Shown in pieces: positions 6,650-12,481 of a stretch of DNA of 14,147 nt. The notes below the pieces were generated by a model that saw only the letters and a list, made by a program, of their open reading frames with translations, was not told where the DNA came from and ran no database searches. Source of the stretch: Roseovarius sp. (GTDB lineage Bacteria; Pseudomonadota; Alphaproteobacteria; Rhodobacterales; Rhodobacteraceae); contig JAASSQ010000051.1 in NCBI GenBank assembly GCA_021767845.1, positions 1 through 14,147 of the forward strand, written 5' to 3'. Positions within the stretch are counted from its first letter, which is position 1; every line of letters begins with the position of its first letter. A program made the translations under genes and the position numbers.

Positions 6650-7461
6650 TCTTTGAGCGCCGTTTCTTTCGTGCCGAGTGCGTCGGCAAGTCGCGCCGTG
6701 GCCGATCCGGGCCGAAGCGGTTGGGGTTGGCTGTCATCCGGCGCCCACCCTGTCAGAACCATCAATTCGAATGTTGCGCGGACGCGCCCTGCCTCGTCGC
6801 CGAAGGTGTCGGTGTATAGGGTCGTCGCCCGAAAAAGGACGTCCCGCCGCATCATGTGGCGTGGCCGCGCGGCGAGCGCATTGGTTTCGCCCATGGCCCG
6901 CAGATCGTGCATCAGTTTGAGGGCCGAGTCGTAGCTGGCCCGCAACGGCACGCTATCGGCCACCGGCAGCGCGAAACCTGCCCTCTGGAGCAACGCTCCC
7001 AGATCACGGATTTCGCCCATCGGGGCGACCCTTGGCGACAGGCCGCCCGTCACATCGGATTCGGCCTGCGCAAGCGCGCTGCGCAACTCGTGGAGGGTGG
7101 CGCCCCCGAAAAACAGGCCCAGGAACAACCCGTCCGGCCGCAGCGCACGCTTGGCCTGGATCAGTTGTCCGACAGGATCGTCAGCCCAGTGCAGGCACAT
7201 CGCGTGAATGACCAGATCATAGCTGTCTTCGGCCAGGTCCAGCGTCTCGGTGTCGTCCACAATGCGCGCGCAAGGAAAGCGTGCTCCCCAAAAATCGGGC
7301 ACTCCGGTCACGACCGCCGCATCCTTAAAGGTTCTGTTAACCAGAGCGAGGCGATCCTCCACTTCGATGGCAGCCGCCTCGTGCAGGAACAGCGCCGGAT
7401 CGCGCGCGGCGCGCTGACGGTTGCGCACAAGGGCGGCGCGATCAGTAAGGGCGTGAGTCAT
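6646..7461 (-). CDS. NDUFAF5-like methyltransferase-fold protein
   Basis: A 271-residue protein resembling NDUFAF5, the mitochondrial complex I assembly factor with a methyltransferase fold that is reported to hydroxylate an arginine of NDUFS7. Matching text is 'DLVIHAMCLHWADDPVGQL' (82-100), 'ALRPDGLFLGLFFGGATLHE' (106-125), 'SPRVAPMGEIRDLGALLQRA' (142-161) and 'LMHDLRAMGETNALA' (183-197). The Gly-rich SAM motif I expected near residues 48-58 is degenerate ('DAAVVTGVPDFW' instead of a DxGxGxG loop), so normal SAM binding is doubtful. The ATG at 7461 is chosen because homology begins there and an excellent promoter ends 7 bases before it; the in-frame TTG further out is its -35 box. There is no Shine-Dalgarno, which suits a leaderless mRNA. 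hemH follows after 56 bases. A BioC-like role is less likely. Confidence 0.85.
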   Translation of the reverse strand: MTHALTDRAALVRNRQRAARDPALFLHEAAAIEVEDRLALVNRTFKDAAVVTGVPDFWGARFPCARIVDDTETLDLAEDSYDLVIHAMCLHWADDPVGQLIQAKRALRPDGLFLGLFFGGATLHELRSALAQAESDVTGGLSPRVAPMGEIRDLGALLQRAGFALPVADSVPLRASYDSALKLMHDLRAMGETNALAARPRHMMRRDVLFRATTLYTDTFGDEAGRVRATFELMVLTGWAPDDSQPQPLRPGSATARLADALGTKETALKD

Positions 7462-7468
7462 GAAGGGA

Positions 7469-7497
7469 ACAATAGGGTGGTGAGCACGGCATTTCAA
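7469..7497 (-). promoter_or_regulatory. promoter of the NDUFAF5-like gene, predicted to give leaderless mRNA
   Basis: On the minus strand TTGAAA (7497-7492) is followed after exactly 17 bases by TATTGT (7474-7469). The predicted start of transcription falls at or next to the ATG (7461), 7 bases after the -10 box, and no Shine-Dalgarno is present. The spacer contains the comF start codon, so RNA polymerase bound here would cover the comF ribosome-binding region on the other strand. Confidence 0.6.
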
Positions 7498-8208
7498 ACC
7501 GCGTTGCGGCTAATCTATCCACCGCGCTGCACGCTGTGCGGCGACCCTGTGGACAGTGATTTCGCGCTGTGTGGCCCATGCTGGCGCGATACGCCTTTCA
7601 TCTCGGGCCTGTGTTGCGACCTCTGCGGCACGCCGCTGCCGGGTGAAATCCATGAAGGGCCGGAGTATTGCGACGATTGCCTGACGACCGCACGCCCCTG
7701 GAGCCGTGGCCGTGCGGCGATTCTCTATCGCGACAATGGCCGCCGCCTTGTTCTGGCGCTCAAGCATGGTGACCGACACGATATCGTCCGCCCTGCCGGG
7801 CTTTGGATGGCGCGTGCCGCCGGCCCGCTCGTGTCACCGGATACGATCGTGGTGCCGGTTCCGCTTCACTGGCGCCGCATGATGCGGCGGCGGTTCAACC
7901 AGTCTGCGCTCTTGGCACAGGCCGCGGCGTGCAATCTGGGCCTTGTCTGCTGCCCCGACCTGCTGACCCGGCGCGCGGCGACCCCGGTGCTGGACGGCTT
8001 GGGCCGCGATCAGCGGCACGCAACCGTCGAGGGAGCGATCTCCGTGCATCCACGCAGACGCCACACGGCAAAGGGCAAGCCCCTGCTCTTGGTTGACGAT
8101 GTCATGACATCGGGCGCGACGCTTTCGGCATCGGCTCGGGCCGCGTATGCGGCGGGCGCACGGGATGTTCTTGTGCTGGCACTGGCGCGCGTGGCCAAGG
8201 ATCCTTAA
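7477..8208 (+). CDS. ComF-family phosphoribosyltransferase-like protein
   Basis: A 243-residue ComF/GntX-type protein. The N-terminus carries four Cys pairs (Cys18/21, 32/35, 47/50, 65/68) in the double zinc-ribbon pattern of the family. A PRTase domain follows with 'DTIVVPVPLHWRRMMRRRFN' (122-141) and the PRPP-binding loop 'LLLVDDVMTSGATL' at 203-216. ComF takes part in DNA uptake during transformation in competent bacteria, but homologues are widespread and the enzyme activity is unproven. The start is uncertain: GTG at 7477 (chosen) or GTG at 7480, both served by AAGGGA at 7463-7468; GTG at 7453 is less likely. Only 15 bases separate it from the divergent methyltransferase start, so its promoter must lie inside that gene. 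grxC follows after 33 bases. Confidence 0.88.
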   Translation: MVSTAFQTALRLIYPPRCTLCGDPVDSDFALCGPCWRDTPFISGLCCDLCGTPLPGEIHEGPEYCDDCLTTARPWSRGRAAILYRDNGRRLVLALKHGDRHDIVRPAGLWMARAAGPLVSPDTIVVPVPLHWRRMMRRRFNQSALLAQAAACNLGLVCCPDLLTRRAATPVLDGLGRDQRHATVEGAISVHPRRRHTAKGKPLLLVDDVMTSGATLSASARAAYAAGARDVLVLALARVAKDP

Positions 8209-8235
8209 GTTTCCGTCAAACACCCAAACGGAAAC
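8209..8235 (+). promoter_or_regulatory. perfect 8-bp inverted repeat between comF and grxC
   Basis: GTTTCCGT (8209-8216) begins right after the comF stop and is the exact complement of ACGGAAAC (8228-8235), with an 11-base A/C-rich loop. There is no T-run, so it is not a normal terminator. The 3' arm holds the best purine-rich candidate ribosome-binding site for grxC (ATG at 8242), so folding would tend to hide it. As DNA, it could be an operator. Confidence 0.45.
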
Positions 8236-8241
8236 GGTAAA

Positions 8242-8499
8242 ATGCAACCTGTCGAAATCTACACATCCCCTCTGTGCGGCTTCTGCCATGCGGCGAAACG
8301 CCTGTTGAAGAAGAAGGGGGTCAATTTTTCCGAGATCAACGTTCTGACGAATCCGTCTCGCAAGCCCGAGATGATCCAGCGTGCTGGCGGGAAGCACACG
8401 GTTCCCCAGATCTTCGTTGGCGACACCCATGTCGGGGGCTGCGATGAGCTTTACGCGCTGGAGCGGGCGGGCAAGCTGGACGCCTTGCTGTCTGCGTGA
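8242..8499 (+). CDS. grxC: glutaredoxin 3 type, CGFC active site
   Basis: An 85-residue glutaredoxin of the GrxC size and type, a cytosolic glutathione-dependent disulfide reductase. The active site is Cys12-Gly-Phe-Cys15 in 'SPLCGFCHAAKRLL'. The family's cis-Pro loop is 'HTVPQIFVG' (Pro55) and the glutathione-binding end is 'VGGCDELYALE' (64-74). The classic site is CPYC; replacing Pro and Tyr by Gly and Phe should shift redox potential, and CGFS-like monothiol features appear only in the GF pair, since both cysteines are kept. The Shine-Dalgarno is weak and sits in an inverted repeat. The stop overlaps a GTG of the next gene (GTGA), so grxC and the nitrilase-family gene are probably translated together. 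Confidence 0.93.
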   Translation: MQPVEIYTSPLCGFCHAAKRLLKKKGVNFSEINVLTNPSRKPEMIQRAGGKHTVPQIFVGDTHVGGCDELYALERAGKLDALLSA

Positions 8500-8504
8500 A
8501 TGCG

Positions 8505-9341
8505 ATGCGCGCAGCCCTCGTTCAGCTCAACGTGTCGGATGATCCAACCGAGAACCTGCCGGTCACCATGGGTTGGATCGACCGGGCCGCGAGTGATGGT
8601 GCGGAGTTCGTTCTGACGCCGGAAGTGACCAACTGCATTTCGGCCAGCCGAAGCCGTCAGGCCGAGGTGCTGCAAACAGAGCAAGAGGACCAGTCTCTGG
8701 CCGCCCTCAGAAAGCAGGCTGCAAGACTTGGAATCTGGCTTCTGATCGGGTCTTTGGCGTTGAAAACAAATGATGCTGATGGGCGTTTCGCGAACCGCTC
8801 TTTCCTGATCGCGCCAGACGGCACCATCGCGGCGCGATATGACAAGATCCACATGTTCGATGTCGATGTATCGGAGGCCGAGTCCTATCGCGAATCAGCC
8901 GGATACCGCCCCGGCACATCCAGCGTGCTGGTCCGAACGCCGTTCGGTGCCGTCGGCATGACCATCTGCTACGACCTGCGCTTTCCGCATCTTTACCGGC
9001 AGCTTGCGCAGGCCGGGGCCGGGATCCTGACCGTGCCGTCAGCCTTTTCGCAGGTCACCGGGGCGGCGCATTGGGAAACGCTGCTGCGCGCGCGGGCGAT
9101 CGAGACCGGCTGCTACGTTCTCGCCCCCGCCCAGACGGGAACGCATGCGTGCCAGCAGGGCAAGCCGCGCTGCACCCACGGGCATTCGCTTGCCGTGGGC
9201 CCATGGGGGGACATTCTGGCCGATGGAGGTACGCAGCCCGGTGTCGTATATGTGGACCTCGATCTCTCGCTGGTGGCGACAGCGCGCCACCGTATCCCCT
9301 CGCTTCACGCGGCAACCGAATTCGACGGCCCCAATGAGTGA
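8505..9341 (+). CDS. carbon-nitrogen hydrolase, Nit1/Nit2 amidase type
   Basis: A 278-residue nitrilase-superfamily amidase. The Glu-Lys-Cys triad is visible: Glu40 in 'FVLTPEVTNC', Lys114 in 'RYDKIHMFDVD' and nucleophile Cys155 in 'GMTICYDLRFPHLYR'. 'KIHMFDVD' and 'CYDLRFP' place it with the Nit1/Nit2 branch, which removes the amide from deaminated glutathione (Nit1) or from alpha-keto acid amides such as alpha-ketoglutaramate (Nit2). Co-location with glutaredoxin mildly favours the glutathione-repair role; this is inference. The start is either ATG 8505 (chosen, since 'MRAALVQLNV' fits the family) or GTG 8496, which would overlap the grxC stop as GTGA and add three residues. It overlaps the MarR gene by 8 bases. 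Confidence 0.9.
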   Translation: MRAALVQLNVSDDPTENLPVTMGWIDRAASDGAEFVLTPEVTNCISASRSRQAEVLQTEQEDQSLAALRKQAARLGIWLLIGSLALKTNDADGRFANRSFLIAPDGTIAARYDKIHMFDVDVSEAESYRESAGYRPGTSSVLVRTPFGAVGMTICYDLRFPHLYRQLAQAGAGILTVPSAFSQVTGAAHWETLLRARAIETGCYVLAPAQTGTHACQQGKPRCTHGHSLAVGPWGDILADGGTQPGVVYVDLDLSLVATARHRIPSLHAATEFDGPNE

Positions 9342-9777
9342 AACCAACAACAATTCCCTGGCGGTGGCCCTGTTCAGCGAAATCCTGACCAACGATCAGC
9401 TGATTCGGAACAGGCTGAGCCGGGTGTTGCCCAAGGGGATGGAGATCAGCCATTTCTCGGTTCTAAACCACCTTGCGCGCGTGGGCGGTGAGCGCAGCCC
9501 GGCCCAGTTGGCCAAAAGTTTTCACGTCACCCGCGGCGCCATGACCAACACGCTGAGCAAGCTGGAATGGGCCGGATACGTGCATATCCGGCCCGACTGG
9601 GACGATGCGCGGCGCAAGATGGTGGCGATCAGCCCGGCGGGCAGGCAGGCGCGCGAAGCCGCCATCGCGGCGATCACGCCGATGATCACCGAGCTGGTGG
9701 CCGAGCTGGGCGATGCCAAGGTGCGGTCCACCCTGCCCGTGCTGCGCGAATTGCGGGCCAAGCTGGAAAGCGATTGA
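9334..9777 (+). CDS. MarR-family transcriptional regulator
   Basis: A 147-residue winged-helix regulator. The dimerisation helices lie at the two ends (about 5-35 and 105-145). The DNA-binding part has helix 2 'SPAQLAKSFHV' (55-65), recognition helix 'TRGAMTNTLSKLEWAGYV' (66-83) and the wing with 'DWDDARRKMVAISPAGR' (88-104), where the Asp-Arg-Arg pattern is the MarR hallmark. MarR proteins usually repress nearby or their own genes and respond to small ligands or oxidants; an effector cannot be told from this sequence, and the protein contains no cysteine for a redox switch. The ATG at 9334 lies inside the end of the nitrilase gene, so it is likely the last gene of a comF-grxC-nit-marR transcript. 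The stop is 3 bases from the end of the convergent ubiG. Confidence 0.91.
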   Translation: MSETNNNSLAVALFSEILTNDQLIRNRLSRVLPKGMEISHFSVLNHLARVGGERSPAQLAKSFHVTRGAMTNTLSKLEWAGYVHIRPDWDDARRKMVAISPAGRQAREAAIAAITPMITELVAELGDAKVRSTLPVLRELRAKLESD

Positions 9778-9780
9778 CGC

Positions 9781-10527
9781 TCAGCCCGGTTTCACGCTGG
9801 CGGTGACGTAATTCACGCTGAGATCGCGGGACGACAGGGACCAGCTCCAGCTGATCGGGTTGAAGACGAATCCCTTGCGATCCACGGGACGCAGGCCCGC
9901 GCTCTCGATCAGGTCGTAAAGCTCGTCGGGCGTGATGAACTTGTTCCATTCATGGGTGCCCTTGGGCAGCCACCGCATCACGTATTCCGCCCCGACGATC
10001 GCCATTGCAAAGCTTTTGGCGTTGCGGTTTATGGTCGAGCAGACATGCAGGCCGCCGGGTTTGAGAAGCTGCTGGCAGGCCGTGAGATAGGCCAGCGGGT
10101 CGGCCACGTGCTCGACCACCTCCATGTTCAGGACCACATCGAACTGCTCGCCCGCGGCGGCCATTGCCTCGGCGGTGGTGTGGCGATAGTCGATCTCCAG
10201 CCCGGATTGCTCGGCGTGGATCTGGGCCACGGGGATGTTGCGCTCGGCCGCGTCGGCCCCGACGACATCGGCGCCGAGCCGCGCCATGGGTTCCGAGAGA
10301 AGCCCGCCGCCGCACCCGATGTCGAGGATCCGCAGGCCTTTGAACGGTGCCTGTGCATCCAGGTCGCGGTCGAACTCGGCGGCGATCTGGGATGTGATAT
10401 ATTCAAGCCGGCATGGGTTGAGCATGTGCAGCGGCTTGAACTTGCCATTGGGATCCCACCATTCGGCGGCCATCGCCTCGAACTTGGCGACTTCGGCGGG
10501 GTCGATCGTGGTTTGAGCGGCTTGCAT
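9781..10527 (-). CDS. ubiG: ubiquinone biosynthesis O-methyltransferase
   Basis: A 248-residue SAM-dependent O-methyltransferase that carries out both O-methylations in ubiquinone synthesis, at the membrane face of the cytosol. Family features are 'EVAKFEAMAAEWWDPNGKFK' (12-31), the SAM motif 'LDIGCGGGLLSEPMARLG' (68-85), the acidic end of the next strand 'GADAAERNI' (90-98), 'EVVEHVADP' (136-144), and the membrane-binding region 'NRNAKSFAMAIVGAEYVMRW'. The ATG at 10527 is preferred to the one at 10539 because GGAG (10537-10534) lies 6 bases upstream of it, and the longer start would overlap that Shine-Dalgarno. It diverges from the iminopeptidase gene with a 48-base gap and ends 3 bases from the MarR gene, with no room for a separate terminator. 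Confidence 0.96.
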   Translation of the reverse strand: MQAAQTTIDPAEVAKFEAMAAEWWDPNGKFKPLHMLNPCRLEYITSQIAAEFDRDLDAQAPFKGLRILDIGCGGGLLSEPMARLGADVVGADAAERNIPVAQIHAEQSGLEIDYRHTTAEAMAAAGEQFDVVLNMEVVEHVADPLAYLTACQQLLKPGGLHVCSTINRNAKSFAMAIVGAEYVMRWLPKGTHEWNKFITPDELYDLIESAGLRPVDRKGFVFNPISWSWSLSSRDLSVNYVTASVKPG

Positions 10528-10561
10528 TCTGCTCTCCATGTGCTCATCTGGTCGCGCCCTC

Positions 10562-10567
10562 TATATA
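10562..10567. promoter_or_regulatory. TATATA box in the ubiG/pip divergent gap
   Basis: TATATA at 10562-10567 is the only A/T-rich element in the 48 bases between the two starts and reads the same on both strands. For the plus strand it lies 8 bases before the ATG at 10576, which would give a nearly leaderless message, though AGGA at 10567-10570 could serve as a ribosome-binding site on a longer RNA. I see no good -35 box for either direction. Confidence 0.3.
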
Positions 10568-10575
10568 GGACGGTC

Positions 10576-11550
10576 ATGGACAAATTCTCAGGCCAAAAGA
10601 GCGCAGTCCAGTACCTGCATCCGCCGATCGAGCCCTTCGACCGGCGCATGATGGATGTCGGAGATGGGCACGAGATATACGTCGAGCAATCGGGCGCGCC
10701 GGATGGGCGGCCCGTCGTGGTGCTGCATGGCGGACCAGGCGGCGGGTGCAGCCCGGCGATGCGGCGGTATTTCGATCCGAACACCTATCGAATCATCCTG
10801 TTCGACCAGCGCGGCTGCGGCCGGTCGCGGCCCCATGCCAGCGTCGAGGCGAACACGACGTGGCACCTGGTAGCCGATACCGAACGTATCCGCGAAGAGT
10901 TAAGAATTGATGATTGGATCGTTTTCGGCGGAAGCTGGGGCGCGACGCTTGCCCTGATCTATGCGCAGACGCATCCCGAGCGCGTGAAACACCTTGTTTT
11001 GCGCGGCGTCTTTACCATGACGAAAGCTGAGCTTGACTGGTTCTACGGCGGCGGTGCGGGCAAGTTCTGGCCGGAAACATGGCAGCGATTCCAAGGGCTT
11101 GTGCCCGAGGACGAGCGCGACGACATGATCGCGGCCTATCACCGGCGGCTGTTCAGCGGGGACAGGGCCGAGGAGATCCGCTTTGCCAAGGCGTGGTCGG
11201 CCTGGGAAAACGCGCTGGCGACGGTGCAATCGAACGGGGCCGGCGGCGACAGCCCGCCGGAATACGCGCGGGCCTTTGCGCGGCTGGAGAACCACTATTT
11301 CATCAATGGCGGTTTCTTGGACCATGACGGGCAAATCATTGATCAGATTGACAAAATCGCGCATATCCCCGGCACGATCGTGCAGGGCCGATACGACATG
11401 ATCTGCCCGCCGAGCGCCGCTTACACGCTGTCGGAGCGGTGGGAAAAGGCCAGCTTGCGGATGATCCCGGTGGCCGGTCACGCCCTGTCCGAGCCGGGTA
11501 TCAGCGCGGAGCTGGTCAAGATCATGACCCGGCTTGGGCGCGAAGGTTAA
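10576..11550 (+). CDS. pip: proline iminopeptidase (alpha/beta hydrolase, S33)
   Basis: A 324-residue prolyl aminopeptidase that releases N-terminal proline from peptides in the cytosol. The oxyanion region is 'VVLHGGPGGGCSP' (48-60), followed by 'ILFDQRGCGRSRPHA' (74-88). The nucleophile is Ser120 in 'FGGSWGATLAL', the acid Asp274 in 'GRYDMICPP', and the base His302 in 'AGHALSEP'; the usual text at the last site is a GHS or GHA variant, so this is in range. The cap domain between about 145 and 245 carries the Trp-rich segments of the family ('KFWPETWQRF', 'AWSAWENAL'). The start is ATG 10576, where the conserved N-terminus 'LHPPIEPFDRRMMDVGDGHE' follows shortly after; the frame is open far upstream but that part lies opposite ubiG. 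Confidence 0.94.
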   Translation: MDKFSGQKSAVQYLHPPIEPFDRRMMDVGDGHEIYVEQSGAPDGRPVVVLHGGPGGGCSPAMRRYFDPNTYRIILFDQRGCGRSRPHASVEANTTWHLVADTERIREELRIDDWIVFGGSWGATLALIYAQTHPERVKHLVLRGVFTMTKAELDWFYGGGAGKFWPETWQRFQGLVPEDERDDMIAAYHRRLFSGDRAEEIRFAKAWSAWENALATVQSNGAGGDSPPEYARAFARLENHYFINGGFLDHDGQIIDQIDKIAHIPGTIVQGRYDMICPPSAAYTLSERWEKASLRMIPVAGHALSEPGISAELVKIMTRLGREG

Positions 11551-11573
11551 CGGCGTCTGACAGCACCGAACGC

Positions 11574-11628
11574 CACGTCGGTATCACGTCGGTATTCTGT
11601 CGGTATCGCATCGGTGCGCTGTCGGTCG
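11574..11628 (+). repeat. five tandem 11-bp repeats with TCGGT core
   Basis: Five units of 11 bases follow each other without a gap: 11574-11584 and 11585-11595 are identical (CACGTCGGTAT), 11596-11606 is TCTGTCGGTAT, 11607-11617 is CGCATCGGTGC, and 11618-11628 is GCTGTCGGTCG. TCGGT keeps the same place in all five, at 11578, 11589, 11600, 11611 and 11622. Identity falls from left to right. The spacing is close to one DNA turn, so all cores face one side of the helix. It lies in the non-coding gap before the CDGSH gene. Confidence 0.85.
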
Positions 11629-11652
11629 GCGGCGAGGCACCGCAATCGTGAC

Positions 11653-11680
11653 CTGACCGCGCGGTCATTCGCCCTATGTT
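11653..11680 (+). promoter_or_regulatory. possible promoter with palindromic operator before the CDGSH gene
   Basis: A perfect 14-bp palindrome, TGACCGCGCGGTCA, lies at 11654-11667. It is preceded by another TGACC at 11649-11653, giving a direct repeat of the half-site. CTGACC (11653-11658) and TATGTT (11675-11680), 16 bases apart, could be -35 and -10 boxes, placing transcription start near 11687 and a leader of about 30 bases. The palindrome would then sit over the -35 and spacer, a classic repressor position. It is TGA-N8-TCA, one base short of the TGA-N9-TCA form known for rhizobial iron regulator RirA. Confidence 0.45.
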
Positions 11681-11717
11681 GCCTTGCAGGATGCACCACG
11701 ATGGAAGGAGACCCGAG

Positions 11718-12344
11718 ATGAGCGACAAACCCGTGATCGAGGAGCGCGAGAACGGCCCGCTGGTGGTCAAGGGGCTGCGCAGCATGGTGGATGCCGAGGG
11801 CAACCAGATCGAGGTGAAGCCGGTCGTGGCGCTGTGCCGCTGCGGGCAATCCGCCAACAAGCCATTCTGCGACGGCAGCCACGAGGCGGCCGGGTTCGAA
11901 AGCCGCGGGGGCGCGCCCTCGGGCAAGGACGTGGTGCTGAGCTACGAGGGCGAGGCGGTCAGCGTGACCTACAACCCGATGATCTGCTCGCACGCGGCCG
12001 AATGCGGGCGTTTGGCCGGGCATGTCTTCGATCCCGCGCAGAAACCCTGGATCCAGCCGGACAAGGGCAGCGTGGAGGAGATTGAGGCGGTGATCGCGGC
12101 CTGCCCCTCGGGGGCGTTGGCGCTGAAGCGCGAGGATGGCGGGCGGGATCACCGGCTGGCCGAGCGCGCCGATATCACCATCGAGAAGAATGGCCCCTAC
12201 TGGGTTCAGGACGCGGTGCCGCCGGTCGAGCCAAAGGGGGAGGGCATGACCGAGCGGAAATACGTTCTGTGCCGCTGCGGGATGTCGGGCAACAAGCCCT
12301 ATTGCGACGGATCGCATGGCGACAAGGGCTGGCGGGACGACTGA
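11718..12344 (+). CDS. CDGSH - Fer4_19 - CDGSH iron-sulfur protein
   Basis: A 208-residue cytosolic protein with three likely iron-sulfur sites and no signal peptide. The first CDGSH domain is 'LCRCGQSANKPFCDGSH' with Cys40, Cys42, Cys51, His55. The second is 'LCRCGMSGNKPYCDGSH' with Cys185, Cys187, Cys196, His200. Each should bind a 2Fe-2S cluster by three Cys and one His. Between them is a Fer4_19-like (DUF1271) segment with Cys90, Cys96 and Cys129 ('PMICSHAAECGRL', 'AACPSGAL'). The two ends look duplicated: each has Asn-Gly-Pro 27-28 residues before its first Cys. Known roles of CDGSH proteins are electron or cluster transfer; none is established for this type. AAGGAG at 11705-11710 gives a clear start. 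The 11-bp repeats and palindrome upstream suggest dedicated regulation. Confidence 0.9.
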   Translation: MSDKPVIEERENGPLVVKGLRSMVDAEGNQIEVKPVVALCRCGQSANKPFCDGSHEAAGFESRGGAPSGKDVVLSYEGEAVSVTYNPMICSHAAECGRLAGHVFDPAQKPWIQPDKGSVEEIEAVIAACPSGALALKREDGGRDHRLAERADITIEKNGPYWVQDAVPPVEPKGEGMTERKYVLCRCGMSGNKPYCDGSHGDKGWRDD

Positions 12345-12358
12345 GTTCCGCTTTCCCC

Positions 12359-12387
12359 TTGCAGATTCGGCCCGCGAGGCGTATATC
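12359..12387 (+). promoter_or_regulatory. promoter of the rimP-nusA operon
   Basis: TTGCAG (12359-12364) and TATATC (12382-12387) are 17 bases apart. Transcription would start near 12394, giving a leader of close to 90 bases before the rimP ATG that contains the attenuator-like structure. The match is partial at both boxes but spacing and position are good. Confidence 0.5.
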
Positions 12388-12402
12388 CCCATCAACAGCG
12401 GC

Positions 12403-12466
12403 GCCTCCGGGTCCAAACCGGCAGGCTCCACCGGATAGCTATGACGGGCCGCGCGCCCGTTTTTTT
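12403..12466 (+). terminator. attenuator-like leader of rimP ending in an intrinsic terminator
   Basis: Two structures lie in the rimP leader. The first is GCCTCCGG (12403-12410) with CCGG (12418-12421) and AGGC (12423-12426), an 8-bp stem with one bulged C. The second is a textbook intrinsic terminator: ACGGGC (12444-12449), loop CGCGC, GCCCGT (12455-12460), with a run of seven T at 12460-12466. It ends only 15 bases before the rimP ATG, so it must act on the rimP-nusA message, most simply as an attenuator. Premature terminators ahead of rimP have been reported in Proteobacteria (Rfam holds a rimP leader family); whether this one belongs to it needs a covariance-model search. It could also end a short separate RNA. 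Confidence 0.7.
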
Positions 12467-12481
12467 GTGTCTGAAGGACCC

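Noticed and set aside
6856..7476. Open upstream extension of the ComF frame
   Set aside because: It is antisense to the NDUFAF5-like gene, and the ComF homology begins near 7480.
9952..10575. Long open upstream extension of the iminopeptidase frame (over 200 codons)
   Set aside because: This part is antisense to ubiG; the iminopeptidase homology begins just after 10576, where an AGGA precedes the ATG.
11552..11573. Possible terminator after the iminopeptidase gene (GGCGT/ACGCC)
   Set aside because: Only 5 base pairs, a 12-13 base loop and no T-run follow; not a convincing terminator.
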